A stretch of 64,000 nt of DNA from Gambelia wislizenii (GCA_030847615.1 JAUMIR010000004.1:225784501-225848500); one strand, 5' to 3'; shown: positions 1 to 12,272, counted from the stretch's first letter. Numbers and translations: made by a program. The notes: generated from the letters alone by a model not told the origin.

Positions 1-335
1 AGGCCCCCTGCATATGACCAGCCTTGGTCACATGCTGAGGTATTCCTTCCTGGCTTCTGGGAGAACGATGGCAGTGAGGCCCAGTGGGCTGGATGGGCTC
101 CTGCAGACATGCGGGGCTCGGTCCGTTTTTTGGTGACGGCAATGGAATAAACTGGGCATTTCCCTATAACAGTTTATTAGACCCTACTCTGCCTTCACCC
201 ATCTCAGCCATGTATCCGCTACGGAGGTCATGAGGACTGCCATGGGCAGAACGGGGCAAATGCCCTGTGTTGTATAGACTGCAGGGCTTTGAGTGGGGGG
301 TAAGGTGGGGTATTTAGCCTGTGTACACAAGCTCT
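1..335. mobile_element. N1 family non-autonomous DNA transposon, partial
   Basis: Related to the copies at 14072-14598 and 26927-27446. It shares the gcagggct motif near 280-290 and a terminal block with gtgtacacaag at about 321-331. The left part (about 8-55) matches the other copies in the opposite orientation, so this copy looks internally rearranged. It is cut by the window start. No coding capacity is seen. Confidence 0.55.
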
Positions 336-350
336 GTGTTATTTTACATG

Positions 351-584
351 TACAGTTGTCCCTCCACATTCACGGATTTGACATTCACGGATTTGAGTAT
401 TCACGGCTTGAAAAATATTCTTAAAAATTAACAATCCTAATAGCAAACCTTGATTTTGCCATCTTATATAAGGGACACCATTTTGCTCTGCCATTGCATA
501 TAATGGGACTTGAGTATTCACGGATTTGGGTATTCACGGGGGGTCCTGGAACCAAACCCCAGCGAATGTGAAGGGACAACTGTA
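351..584. mobile_element. Pogo/Tigger-like MITE
   Basis: Terminal inverted repeats start with TACAGTTGTCCCTCCACATT and end with the complement (…AAGGGACAACTGTA), so the ends include a TA target duplication. Inner subterminal repeats of the type 'ttcacggatttg' are typical of Tigger-derived short elements. It has no transposase. The same family recurs at 14692, 29444, 49371, 55949 and 59463. Confidence 0.8.
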
Positions 585-594
585 CTTGGCCCAT

Positions 595-787
595 TAAAAC
601 TAGGAGGGATTGCTCTGAATGTTTTAACTGATTGTAGTTTTAAAACTATTTTAAAGGAGTTGCTTTAGTTTGTTCTTAATGTTTTATTTATGTATACATT
701 GTTTTAAATATTTTTATCTGTTTTACAATGCCTTAGAGGGCTGTGATAGGCTGAGGCAATAGAGAAATTATTTAAATAAATAAACAC
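595..787 (+). mobile_element. LINE (L2-like) 3' tail fragment
   Basis: A T-rich stretch with tgttttatttatgtatac is followed by 'ccttagagggctgtgatagg' and a terminal (TAAA)n-type run at about 772-785. This resembles the 3' UTR of vertebrate L2-like LINEs. The LINE clade is uncertain. Confidence 0.4.
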
Positions 788-1702
788 CTACTTTTAAAAT
801 TGCTGTCATAGACTTAATGGTGTAGAAGTGAGAGTCTAGTTTGTATTTATGCAGTTAATTGTTGTAGTTAATACTTCTGTGGACTGCCAGGGCCAGTTTA
901 AGGAATTTTGGGGGGGCCTGAAATGTTTTATTTTGGGGGCCCGATATGTTTATCTCAGGTCAATATAACTTAACCTGTTCAGAGTACAGGATATTCAGAT
1001 TATTACATAATTTGTCACCAATGATTTAGTTTAAAAACTGTATTAAAGGCACTAATATAATATTGATGTAAATTTCCTCAGCCAAACAGAATACAAACAT
1101 ATTACAAAACAACCTAATGCGACACTCTCCTAATATTTAAAGTAGATCATTTCTATTAAACAAATCTCAAAAGACTAGCCCATTCACACTAAATCAAAAT
1201 TACAAAACACTAGTTTCAGGATGCAGAATTTGAAGTCAGGAAAAGAAAAAGCGGACTCTAGTTTAGTATATTTAATGTGTTTTGTGCTTTCTTACTTTTA
1301 CAGTCTTATGTTGTAAATTTTGAAATAAAAAGTACAGCCTGAATTATTATTTTAAAATTATTTTAACCAGTTTACACAAAATTTGTATCAAATAATTTAA
1401 AATTACAACATTTATAACATAGACTTTTCTTTTCTGGCTTCTTTGAATTAAAAAAGATACTTTAATCTTAACTTTTCTTGCTTTTTGAGCAGCAAACACT
1501 TTCACTAACTTCTCAATATCTAAGGAATGTGCTATCAGCCTTTCCACAGCTATTACAGAAAGGCCTCTTAGTCCAGGTCCTCACTGGCTGTTGACTGGCC
1601 AGTTTGAATATCTGTCTCCCTTTCCCAGCTCTCATTGAAATATACTTGTGTAGGAATTCTTTTGTCTTTTAGTCTCTGGCAAAGAGTCAAGATTTCAAGA
1701 TT
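788..1702. other. Unannotated AT-rich stretch
   Basis: Mostly AT-rich unique sequence. A short G-run segment at 905-945 (ggggggg, then gggggcccg) looks like a decayed repeat. No credible exon, RNA gene or transposon end was found. Confidence 0.5.
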
Positions 1703-1912
1703 ATTGTACAACACTGTTGTAGCACTATTATTCCACTTCAACTGCTATGGCTGCCTCTTGTGTAATCCTGGGATTTGCAGTTTAGTGAGGGATATTTAGC
1801 ATTCTTAGCCAGAGAGCTCTTAGGCCTCACTAAACTACAACTTCAGAATTCTATAGGAGGCAGCCAGAGCAACTCAAGTGGAATAATAGTACTATAACAG
1901 TGTATTGTGACA
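1703..1912. mobile_element. hAT-like foldback MITE
   Basis: Near-complete palindrome. The left arm has acactgttgtagcactatta and the right arm has the complement (taatagtactataacagtgt). The family recurs at 52518-52737 and, more distantly, at 25173-25369. It has no coding capacity. Superfamily assignment is by resemblance only. Confidence 0.65.
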
Positions 1913-2264
1913 AAAGTCAGATTATGAAGTCCTTCAGGTACCTGCCAGCTGCTTTGGTGATTAAGTTAATTAAGTTTTAGTTAGCTAATTTGATACTTCA
2001 TTTTACTGTATTTGAAAAGCAATTGATCATTTTTTGAATATTTCTGTGCTTGGTTCTTGAAAAATATGTGCACAGTTGGAAAGTGGAGATGATTTAGTTC
2101 TCTTGTCTAGCTTGAAGGCTGGCCTTATTCACCCCACCTAGACCACTTTGGCAAACCCACTGACCTGGCATTAAATATGTTTAAAGGAAGCTTAGGGTGG
2201 GGAGTCCTCTTCTTCTTCGTAAGTGAAAAGGCCCCTAGATACTCAGATTTCTAGGCTAAGAGTT

Positions 2265-2875
2265 TTAAAATAACAAATAGTAAACCCGTGTAATGCATGG
2301 CGCACACAACTCTGTTAGCGCCTCCTCCGTCCTCTCAGGGGCTGCCACCAAGAGGGCTTCCCTTCCCACCGGCATTGAGCGTTGCTCCCTCGGGTGGCCG
2401 TACAGTCTCCTCTGCCTCAGCTTCTCTGCCCACCGGGTGCTCTTGTCCCTCGTTGCCTCTCTCAGAGTTTTCCTGCCTCTTCTCTCGGGCGGCCCCATCA
2501 CTCCAGGAAAAAACAGGTTCCCCCAGAGCTTGTGTATCTGTCTCCGTCTCCACTCCTTTGGGAAGCTCGACCGCACCTGGCGCTTTTTCTTTCCTCTCCC
2601 TTTTCAAAGCACAACCTTTGCTCTCCCTGGACAAGAATGCATCAGAGGGAGGGGATGGGGGTGAAGGTGCCTCCCTGCCCTGCTGCTGCCTCTCCCACAG
2701 TGGCTTCCCCATTTTGTGGCCGGTCGGTGCCCAGTGTAGTGAGGGCCAGAAGCCTTCCTACTAATAATGTTTTTGCAGGAGGAGGGTTACGCCGCCGACC
2801 CCAATGCTGCCTCCCCTGCAGCTACAGGTGCTGCAGGGTCCTTAAACCATCCCTGGGACTGCAGTACACTAGTCA
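2265..2875. other. GC- and pyrimidine-rich unclassified segment
   Basis: The base composition is sharply unlike the flanks (C/T-rich on the + strand). Several overlapping frames are open on both strands, including one of 193 codons at 2382-2963. Frames open on both strands in biased sequence argue against coding. It may be a decayed transposon with a GC-rich interior, or a short CpG-poor island. No domain was recognised. Confidence 0.35.
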
Positions 2876-2959
2876 CTGCTTAGTTATAATCCAAGGACGT
2901 AGCTGTGTTATTCTGGAATATCAGTATGCAAAGGGATCTTGTACCACCTTTGATACTAA

Positions 2960-3085
2960 CTGAGAGAAAGAAGTTATAGCATAAGCTTTCATAGACTTGG
3001 TCTTCTTCAGACGAATCTGAGGAAGCAGACACATTCTACAGAAGCTTATGCGACAACTCCTTTGTCTCAGTCTTAAAGGTGTAAC
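2960..3085. repeat. Interspersed 'AAGCTTATGC' repeat fragment
   Basis: Contains gcataagctttcatagac, then cttcttcaga, and an inverted partner (cagaagcttatgcgac) at about 3039-3054. Similar phrases occur at 7745-7875 and 52970-53075. This is a common reptile interspersed repeat, but its class is uncertain. Confidence 0.5.
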
Positions 3086-3647
3086 ATGTTCCCTTTGCAT
3101 CCTTAGTTATAAAGTAATTAAGTGCTACCTGGTATTACATAATTCATAGACTCATACATTTTAAAATGCATGAAGGAACTGTTATGATTATTGAGTCTGA
3201 TATAATAACATCATTATAGGATATGGAACTTGATAGTAATTCCTATATTTTGCTTGTACTTTTTGGTTCAGTTAATGTTCTAGCATTTGATTTGTAGATC
3301 CCGAGTGAGAGATAATGCACTGCCTTCTTAGGTTAGATAGTTTGTTCCCATGACTAATTTCTGCTAGTGTAGGATAGTTGATAATCTCACAGAAAAATCC
3401 CACCTTACTAAAAACTTTAGAAATCAGTATATGAAGCGGTTTGTCATGGTCCTTACTGCATGTTAAAGCCCTTGCTGGTTAAGTTTTGTCGATCAAATTC
3501 TTCCTCCTGTATATGCAACAAATCATTGGGAATAGGCAGGCTAGTGTGCAGATCAAACAAACAAATCGACTATATGCAAAAATGATCAAATTAAGAATGA
3601 GAGTGAATGGGATCTGTGACAGATGGTAGATGTGATGAATGGAAATT
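3086..3647. other. Unannotated AT-rich stretch
   Basis: No repeat ends, RNA gene or credible exon were recognised. Confidence 0.5.
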
Positions 3648-3967
3648 ACTCTAGAGCAGGAGTGGCCAACTGTGGAGGGGGCCATTTATCTATGTGCCCC
3701 CTAGTGGCCCTCACCGCTGTGTTTCAGTGTGCCTAGGTGATTTCATGTTGGTTCTGTCCACCATTTTCACAATTTTCAGCCTTTTTTAGTTTTGCAGGTT
3801 TTGATGGTTTGGGAGTGCTGGAAGTGGGGGAAGGAAACTGTCTTATTTGCAGCTATTTTCCCCTGTTGATTTGTTCTGTTTTCAGGCAAAAAATCAACCA
3901 AAAATTGACATGAAATTTAATTTTTTTGGTGGGGTTAGCTGGGAGCTTTGCCCACCCTTACTCTAGA
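3648..3967. mobile_element. hAT-type non-autonomous element with 8-bp TSD
   Basis: An exact 8-bp direct repeat ACTCTAGA (3648-3655 and 3960-3967) brackets a 304-bp element. Its ends are imperfectly inverted (gcaggagtgg at the left, ccacccttact at the right). An 8-bp duplication is characteristic of hAT transposases. Related remnants may lie at 16805-17050 and 37556-37740. Confidence 0.7.
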
Positions 3968-4056
3968 AGAATCATCATATTACTTAGTTTGTAGATCACT
4001 GGCACAGGTTGTCATGATGGTCCCCAAACATGCCACAAACAACATAAATTTTGGAT

Positions 4057-4390
4057 TACAGTAGCACCCCTGCATTTACTAATTCACCATCTGCTGATTC
4101 ACTTAGCTGTGGATGGTGACGGCGGGGGGAGTGGACGGGGGTGGGAGGGGAGGAATAGTAGATCTGCCTCCCTTTCCCCTTCATTCCCAGGATTGCCCCC
4201 AGGATTGCTCCTGTGGGGAGAATGGTGATGTGGGGGTGAAAGGAGGGAAGGAGAAGATCTGCCTCCCTTCTCCCCCGGGATCTCCACCTGGGATCGCTGC
4301 CGTGGTGGGAATGGTGATGGGGGCATTTGCTGTTATCCATGGGGTCCCTGAAACCAATCCCCTGCGGATATGAGGGTCCTACTATACTGT
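4057..4390. mobile_element. Tigger-like MITE with GC-rich interior
   Basis: It begins TACAGTAGCACCCCTGCATT and ends ggtcctactatactg, an imperfect inverted pair. Near the right end is 'gaaaccaatcccctgcgg', the usual subterminal motif. The interior (4115-4330) holds a G-rich repeat, with gatctgcctccctt appearing twice about 100 bp apart. Confidence 0.65.
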
Positions 4391-6599
4391 TACAGCACAG
4401 TCTAGTGTGACATTGGGTATTTATACATGTATAGTAAGTGTAAACTTTAAAAGTAATACTTATCTGCTTTCTGTGTTAACATGTTGCAGATCTTTCCCAT
4501 CTTTATATGTTCACCCATCCACACTCTCTGCTGCATGCACACACACATATCTAATCTTTTGTTTGCAAATCTGTGGTATTTTACCAGCATTTTCTTTCCA
4601 CATCTGGGTCTATTTTTAAAACCTACAATTCAAGCTTGCAGTATAAAAGCCTTTCATCTTCCTAGCCTGTATTTTCCCCCTCAGAAAGGTTGCTATGCCA
4701 AAGCATTTTTCCCCTGAGTGTTCAAGTCTGTTGGCTTACACAATGGGGAAAATAAAGAATAGGGGCTTAATAGATTTTGCCCTTGGAGATATTTGGAGAA
4801 AAAACTTTACTACTGTACTCTTGGCAGAAAATTGCTACTATTCATAATAAATGGTTAGTAGTATAGATTTGGATCATTCCAGAATATAAATTAAGAGTTT
4901 CTTAGTGTCTGTGTATATTATAACACATGTGGGAAGGCATTTTTTCCTATCATGAGGATATTTCTTGGTAAAAATTATTGGTTAGTCCTAGGTTGAGTAA
5001 ATTCACAGGATCTAGCTATAATGTCTGCATCCCAAAGTAAAACAGTATTAAAAGATAGCAGCTTTTAAAATAGTTGTAGGATTTATGTTAGAAACTCAAC
5101 ATTTCTAACACTGTTCTCATTCATTACAAAGTGATTTTTTTTTTTCTTAACATGCAACATACATTGAGGTCAAATTGGTACAAAACAGGAGTGGTTAAAT
5201 GTTAGCACAGCTATGTGAATGTTAACGGAACTGAAGTAATATTGAAACTATTGTGGGAGAAGGAAGAATGAGATCGCTTGAAAGAAGAAAACGTTTTATT
5301 GGGCTCTGAATGTGTAACAGTGTGTTGCATCCTTGAATGAGAATACAGTAATGACTAAAACATGGTATTTGGATATACCATAGTATAATATCATTTAAGT
5401 TAAATTTTCACTTTCCCCTTGTTCTTGCTTATACATAATTATTCATTAGAATGATAGATATGGTCTGAATGTAGCTGATGAAAAGAGCTTCCAGTATGTA
5501 AATGCAACCTTCTCTAATGTGGTGTTCTCAGATGTTTTCATCCCCAATCAGCTTCAACTAGCATGGTTCATGATAAGGATTATTGAAGTTGCGGTCCAGT
5601 ACATTTGCAGGCCTCAGATTGAAAAAGATTGCTCTAATTATATAATTTTGGATACTTTGTGCAATTTTGTAAATTTTACTACTATGCAGCCATGTGCCAC
5701 ACTTATAAAGTCACTGAAGTGTTGTAGCACCAGTTTTCATTGTGGTTATTTTTAGAAAACATCAACCTTTGAATTGAAATTTCAGTGGCTTTCCTGCTCT
5801 TAGGACATAGTTCTTTTATAGTTGGACAGAATCATGCAAATTCTCAAAATCCCTCCCCGTCCCTCCTCAAACATCTACCCCTAAACTGTCAACTTTAAAG
5901 ATACAGAGATGAACCCAAAATGCTAATAATCAAGCAGTTTTTGAGGAAGTTCATTTCAGAATCTGCCTCTTTGCTTAATTCATAGGAAACTGACTCTGTT
6001 TAATTGAAACTGGCGGTTTCCTATGCATGTTCCTGCTCATGGCCAAACCACATCACACTACTGTGACATTTACAGATGCGTTAATTTACCTTAAGCCTTC
6101 TTGGTGGATACCAGAATTGACTGTAAAATCAGTAGTGTGTTAGGAATTCCTAGAGTTCTTTCAAGATAAAAAGTAACTGTAAGGAGGTGTAATATCAGAG
6201 TAATAAACACTGCCAGCAATAAACTTATGACTCCAGCTTTCCTACCTTTTACATATAGTCTTTGTAGGTATTGATGCTTACTTCATGTCTGGGCAGTTTT
6301 TGGATATGTGTATGTGAGGTGTGCTAATTGAAGTGGAATCCAGGCAAGAATGAGAATGATGCTTGATAGGTCTACTGTTTAGGGGTATAGTGGTAGACTC
6401 CCTTCACTGATGGGCCTCAGCTGTCCCCTCTCAGTCAAATCTGCTTCAGAATCAGTAGCCTTTCCTAGATGCACACATTGTGACTGTGTTCAGCAGTACT
6501 TTCTAACTTCCTAGCTCAGAGTCATAATTAACAACTAGTGTTCATGTTACTTGCAATATGCTTTCTGTAGCACCTGTCTTGATAATCTTTCTTTTTATC
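4391..6599. other. Unannotated AT-rich unique DNA
   Basis: About 2.2 kb without recognised features. The largest frame (5519-5755, 78 codons) shows no known domain and has the composition of chance open sequence. A T-run lies at 5133-5146. Confidence 0.5.
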
Positions 6600-6775
6600 T
6601 CACCAAGGAACTTGCAGATGCTATGGAATGCATGTTTCTGTCATCCCACTTTATTCTCACAACTCTTCTATGAGATACGTTAAGCTGGCTGGTTCAAGAT
6701 CATTCAGTAAGCTTCATGGTTTAGCAGTGATTGGAAACTGGTTCCCACAACTTCCTGTCCACTATACCATAATGG
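6600..6775 (-). mobile_element. MIR-like CORE-SINE fragment
   Basis: Read on the minus strand, the order resembles a MIR/CORE-SINE: a tRNA-like end near 6745-6775, a middle with the complement of 'aagatcattcagtaagc', and an end like 'ctcacaactcttctatgag'. It is strongly diverged, so it is probably ancient. Confidence 0.45.
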
Positions 6776-6998
6776 GTGATGACTGTTCAGAACTTGCAGT
6801 TGTACAGAACATAGTAGTCCATACCCCCAATAAGTCACTGGGAACATGTTACCCAGAGCCCCAGTAACATTCCTAACTGGTTTTGATGTACAAGTCATTT
6901 TCTATTTAGTCCTAAATAGTTATGTTTCTGTATTGCATAGAGACTTTGCCCCACTTCTGCCTCTTTCCTCAGATGAAGAATTCCTTTTGTACAAAGGG

Positions 6999-7600
6999 AT
7001 CTTCTAAACAGTCAAAACAATCCTCATAGAATTTGATTGGAAATCTATCTGTCTTAACGGAAATCTGCATTGATGTGTTGTATTCGGAAGGGGGGGGGCA
7101 GCTGAAAACTCAAGAAACTGCACCCAGAGAGCCTTTGTGGCTTATTTCTGAGTTTTTAAAAAGCTCTGTAGGGGATGCACATGTCTGTTTGTTAAGACAG
7201 TCACATTCACTTCGCCGCACTTTTCCATAAGAGAGGCAGTGCAAACTGATTGGCGGGACGAGCATGGGTGTGGTGGGGCTTGCAAACAGGGCGAACACCT
7301 GCTGCCAACATGTTGGATTTTCAGTTTAGTGAGCGATCGGTAAGGTGATAAAATGGCAATCTTTTCCTCCCTTTTCTCTCTCTCTCTCTTTTTGTGTAAA
7401 TGTGAAATATCGCTTGTATGCACCATGTTAAACATTTTTTTAAAAGTTTGGCGGCGGCGTGGCTACCATTTTGGCTAGTGGGTATGTGAAGTTTATTGGG
7501 GCTATAAAACCATTAAGCCAGTTCACAGTTGCTACAAATTGTTATTACTGTGGAGCAGTCCACCACCACCACCCCTTGTATAGACGAGGCCAGAGTGTGC
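6999..7600. mobile_element. N2 family non-autonomous DNA transposon
   Basis: Aligns along its length with 15158-15812 and, reversed, with 26078-26724. Shared blocks include the 'cggaaggggggggg' region, a gattggcggg-like block, 'gttggattttca', 'aaaaccattaag' and the terminal 'gtatagacgaggcc'. A (CT)n run at 7377-7390 is internal. It has no coding capacity. The left end is less clear than in the other copies. Confidence 0.65.
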
Positions 7601-7744
7601 GCAGTGAGTTAGAACAAGGGCATGCAAAGATGTCTTCACTGGTTCTTCTCAAGTTCTAGAACTCTCTTTCTTTTAAACCTTGCCAAGGACTGAGTTTTTG
7701 CCAGAGCTGGGTTAGTAGTCAGTTGCAGCAAAAACAATAAAGAG

Positions 7745-7875
7745 TGTTGTGCCACTTGAAATACAAACAGGTTTTTTAATAAGCTTTTGTGGGCATGGTC
7801 CACTTTATCAGATGCTTGAAGTGTTAATCTCAAGTTGACAGATCTGTGGATACATGCTTGAGGGATTGGGGGGGG
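7745..7875. repeat. Interspersed repeat fragment of the 'aagcttttgtgggc' type
   Basis: Contains gtgccacttgaaatacaaac, aataagcttttgtgggc and ccactttatcagatgct. This is the same repeat type as at 2960 and 52970. Confidence 0.5.
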
Positions 7876-10490
7876 GCGTGGATTATAAACAGCAAGGTCA
7901 GAGACAACTGAAATACAGAAGATACAGACAGTGATAATAACCTTATTAACAGTTGCCATTCACAAAATGTTAGGTGATGACACAGACACTATTGCATTGG
8001 TAAGCTGATTAGTGTGTATAGTGTGATTTTTAAAAAGTATTATCCTTATTCAGTCCACAGCTTATTCAGTCCACAGGAAATAGAGATGCATTGCAGTTCA
8101 GCAATTTTGAGTTGATGTGACTTTGATGTTCATTTGTTCAAGAATGGACACCTTCAGGTCATTGACAGAGTGACTCTAGGAGGATGAAATGTTCTCCTGT
8201 TCTTCTAATATTTTTGAATATTGTAATTTCTTATGTCAGATTTATGTCTGTTTATTCCAGGGTTAAGCAGACTGTGGTTCTGGTGCTGCATGTAGTCCCT
8301 ATGCTTGGTTTGTGGCCCTTAGCCTTGCTGGACTTCCTGTGTTGTGTTTTTCTTGACCAAAAAGAAAAAAAAAAGTGTTTCCCAACAGCCTTTAGGAACA
8401 GCAGTTCTACTTATATATTGGTTTCTGGGGTCCATGCACTATTTAGCAATTTAAAAATACCTGTTTTTTTAAAAAAATAAAATTAAAATTAAAAATACCA
8501 GTGAACATCTGGTGGTGGCTCTTCTTCTTCCTCTTTTCTGGTAGGGGTGGTGGCTGGAGATTCCTAGGAGAAGAAAACTGGTCCCTGGATGTGGCACAGT
8601 TGTTCATTCCAATTTATTTATTTATTTTTACTTGGAGACTTGTCTGTTTGTCATGTGTAGAATGCAGGAGGATATTGTTCACAAATGATGACATATATCA
8701 CATTTGGTATATGAATCCTTCAGATTCTGGATAGATTTATTAGATGTAAAATCATACAATTTCAAAAAGGTTTCTATTTTTTATGGTATTGTGTATTTAA
8801 CAGGTTATTGATATGGTTGTTGTAACCCTAAAATGATTAAATAATGTTACTGCTACAGTTAAATGTACAAAAAAAGAATTCTGTATTCTGCATCTTCAGT
8901 GTAGTGCAGCTTTATGTAGATAAATTAAATAGCTAGGTGATCCATTTATGAAGATACAAACATATGGCAAGCCATACATCTAAATATAATGTGTGAAACA
9001 GTTACAAAATTGTTCTTTCATAACAGAACTGCAACTTGTTTACTTGTTTTTGAAAATGTGTGGACATCAAATAAATCTGTGGTATTTCGGCCAGAGTGTA
9101 CCAGTATTATGCAAAGGGAAGATTAACAGCACTCAGTATAAAGCTATGAACCACTTTACTCTTGATTCCCAGACATTATCAGCTTTAATCTACAAAGAAC
9201 AAAACTAGTGAAGAGGTCATGTTCCTCAGTTCATTTGTTTCATTACCAAAGAAAATCTATCAGAATAGGAAGTCTTACCATCTCCAGCAAATAATATCTT
9301 AATTGTTGCAGTGTGTGCAGATAGATGATGACTGGAGAAAGAACAGCCAGGAAGGAAAGTGTCTCTCACTTCTCTGAGAGGCTGCTTCAGACATTCCACA
9401 GTACAGTAACTGAATCAATAAACCTGAAAATGTTGGCTGTGGCCATTTTGCCTGTGTATCCATTTCTCTCATTGCCTTCTTTCCTCAAGGGGCCAGTAGC
9501 CCCCAAAAGTGGATGGGTGGGTCTGTGCACATAATGTGACATGATAGCAGTATGAAAACCATATCCACTACTGTTCTTGTATCCAAGGACAATAGGTCAT
9601 GTATAGTCAGTCCATTTTTCATATTCCAGTATTAGGACCAAGATGGGAATAGACCTCAGCCTGAATTCCTAGGTTGAAAGGTGGATAGAAAACACAGCGC
9701 AGCACTAATGGCAGGTATCACGCCTGGTTCTGGTGTAAGGGTAGATGGCAGAAGAACCACCATGGGAGAAGAGGGGAAGAGAAAGAGTGTGTGGAAGAGT
9801 CAGACTCCAGGCAGGTGAGATGGTGAACAGGTGTGTGAGTCCCCCATACAGGAGAAGTGGCATCTCAGTATGATGCTCAAAGAATTTTATGTTGTGATGT
9901 AATGGGCCTAATGTGTTTTAGTATATTAATGCTTTCATCACTGAGAGGTGACAAGAGCCATACCTGTGCTGAGAATACTGAATATTAAAAAATGCTCTCA
10001 GATAACAAGTATACACTTTACATTATAATCTATAAGTGCGTATCAGAAACAATCTTAAATTTGTAAAAATATCACACTAAGCAATTGTGAATCAAATGTG
10101 GCCACTCTATGAATGCTTTTTTAGTATGCGTCTGAACTGTCCATAAACATTATACGCACAGACACACAAACATAGATGGAAAGATTAGGGAAAGTGCAGT
10201 CTCCATTGGCCACATGTGTCTGAAAGACCTTCTATTCCCCCCCTCCTTTTAACTTCTAAAATTCAGAATGCTCTCCACACTTTTTGGGGGGTTTGGGTAC
10301 ACTTTTGCCTTGTTTGTTTGTTTCTGCTGGATGGTTTTGGCTAGTGAAATGTCTTTTTCTAAAATACAAAGTGAACAAGTTTAAGGAAATAATTTGAGGT
10401 TGCAGGAGGCGCTGCCCTTCAAGGTCCCCTGAGGGGTGTTGGCCCCCAGTCCTTGGGTAGTTGCCCTGAGATAGGGGCATTGCATTTTTC
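7876..10490. other. Unannotated AT-rich unique DNA
   Basis: No gene or clear transposon end was found. It has an A-rich run at 8458-8495 and a (TTTA)n-like run at 8612-8630. The open frames are short and show no domains. Confidence 0.5.
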
Positions 10491-10514
10491 CTAACAATGT
10501 ATTTTATTTCTCAG

Positions 10515-10604
10515 CAGAAAAGTATAGCACGGTGGTTGAACATTTCAAGACTCAGAGGATTTTTACATCAAAGAGAAATAGGAAAAGGCCTTGGTAATTA
10601 TTCA
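10515..10604 (+). other. Candidate internal exon, product unknown
   Basis: A branch-point-like CTAAC (10491-10495) lies 20 nt before a T-rich tract and a tandem acceptor TCAG/CAG (AG at 10513-10514 and 10516-10517). The donor is GTAAGT (10605-10610). The exon would be 90 nt, or 87 nt with the second acceptor, so both lengths keep the frame. Only phase 0 is open throughout (30 codons, beginning Gln-Lys-Ser). The phase with the third base as first codon position stops 10 nt before the donor. I recognise no protein family. It could be a coding exon, a lncRNA exon, or a chance match. No partner exon was identified within the window. Confidence 0.3.
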
Positions 10605-10789
10605 GTAAGTACATCTTTTAATTTTAACGTTTCTATTCATAGTTTATATGCTACTAACACCCATCTGAATTGGAGAAGACAATGAAAAGGAGCAAAATTA
10701 TTCCCTCTGAATTGTGTCTTGTGGCTTTGATGACCACCAAAACAAATGGGTTAGAAAATCTGTGCTCCTGGGATCAGTTTGAGTGGATC

Positions 10790-10930
10790 AACATGGGTGA
10801 ACTTTGGAAAGGAGAATGTCACTAACTCCTCATCTCCAAAGGCAGCTTTTAGTTGTAGTGCCTTAGCCCTGGAACAGTTGTCCCAAGGAGGTTTGCCTGG
10901 CCTTCAGGATCCATGCTGAGGCACCTTTGT
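10790..10930 (+). pseudogene. Possible LINE ORF2 C-terminal remnant
   Basis: Around 10855-10905 the + strand reads like the end of a CR1/L2-type ORF2 (a 'PWNS-CP-KEV' pattern, Trp-Asn-Ser then Lys-Glu-Val). It has in-frame stops on both sides and is too degraded for clade assignment. Confidence 0.3.
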
Positions 10931-11371
10931 TTTTGACCGTCCAAGACTTTATGGACACCATGCTAACCATGCAGCATTCTCAACGTGTCATAGGCAAAAT
11001 ATACCCCGAGAGTCACACTCTAGATGTGTTGTTTTCATTAGGTCGAGAGGATGTTGATCTGCTTGTTGGGGATTTCTTTGTAACTTCCTTGCTAATGAGA
11101 TCACTTTGTGGTGAGAATTTACTTTGTTCCACTCTAGCTTTTCTGCATAGTTGGGGACCCGTTAGAATTAGTGAAAAGCATGAAGAGAAAAACATGAAGC
11201 AAATCCAGTGTAATGTGTCAGAGCACGTGTTAGAAGAACTATGCTGACATGTGATCCATATCCAAGCACAATGCAAGGTACTGGCAGGTTTTAATTGTTA
11301 ACCCCCAAACTGCTTAGGACCTGCTTAGGATTGTCTACCCACCCCCCACCCCAAACAAGAGCCTCTTCTCC

Positions 11372-11546
11372 AGGGCTGCTGCCACACTACAGAAATAATG
11401 CAGTTTGACACCACTTTAACTATTATGGCTCCATCCTATGGAATCCTGGGATTTATTGTTTATTGTGGCACCAGGGGTCTCTGACATGGAAGGATGAATA
11501 TCTCACAGTGTCAAACTGGATTATTTCTGCAGTGTGTCAGCAGCCC
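11372..11546. mobile_element. hAT-like foldback MITE
   Basis: The arms invert: agggctgctgccacacta on the left and agtgtgtcagcagccc on the right. Inner blocks 'cagaaataatgcag' and 'tggattatttctg' also pair. The same family occurs at 12273 and 36455. Confidence 0.7.
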
Positions 11547-12272
11547 ATGTCCCCTCACTTTTGGAGGTAAGATGGGTGGTAACCAGGGTTAAAGCTCTTT
11601 TTGATTGGGGCCCCTTGGCTCTGCAATGCTGTCCTCAGGGAGGATCATCTGGTACTATGTTTGATGCCTTCTTGGCACCAAGTGAGAACCTTGCCCCAAA
11701 CCTTTTAACACATTTTGCCATTAAAAGCAACCTCTTTCTTAACGTTACCTAGGCTCCTGTTTCCATTTTTCATCTATTATTCTCTTTGCTTTGGTTATTT
11801 TATTGCGTTTCAACATTCCTTTGTTAGCTGCTCATAGAGTCCATTGGGGTTGAAGAGCAAGATACCAAATGTTCTCAGTCCATTTTCCTGCGTGTAATTC
11901 TTTTTGGTAAGGCAAACAAGAGGCCAAATTTAGATAAGTACTGTGCTTCAAGAAGCTTTTAAATCCAGAGTGCCATGGAATGGTCTGCCATATTTATTGT
12001 CCAATTTGGAAATGAAAAAGGGGGTAGTGATGATCTTTTTTGAGGAAGGGACTTCTCCAGTTTTTTTTGGGGGGGGTTATGCAAATGTTTTTGGATGCCA
12101 ATAGCAGTGACTTTCAGAACCCTTTTTATTTAACTTCATTTGAATAATAAAGCGGCTTCTAGAACAATGCTATTGTCTTGGTGGAGTGTTGTTCTGAGAT
12201 CTGGGGACACCTATGGGGGAAATGTGGCCATTTTGTCTTATAGAAGTCATCTCTAAAGTGTTCTAAGGCATA
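11547..12272. other. Unannotated stretch
   Basis: Unique-looking sequence with a G-run at 12069-12076. Nothing was recognised. Confidence 0.5.

Noticed and set aside
2293..2963. Protein-coding gene in the GC-rich block at 2.3-2.9 kb
   Set aside because: Several frames on both strands are open simultaneously, with Pro/Ser/Leu-rich content and no domain or splice context.
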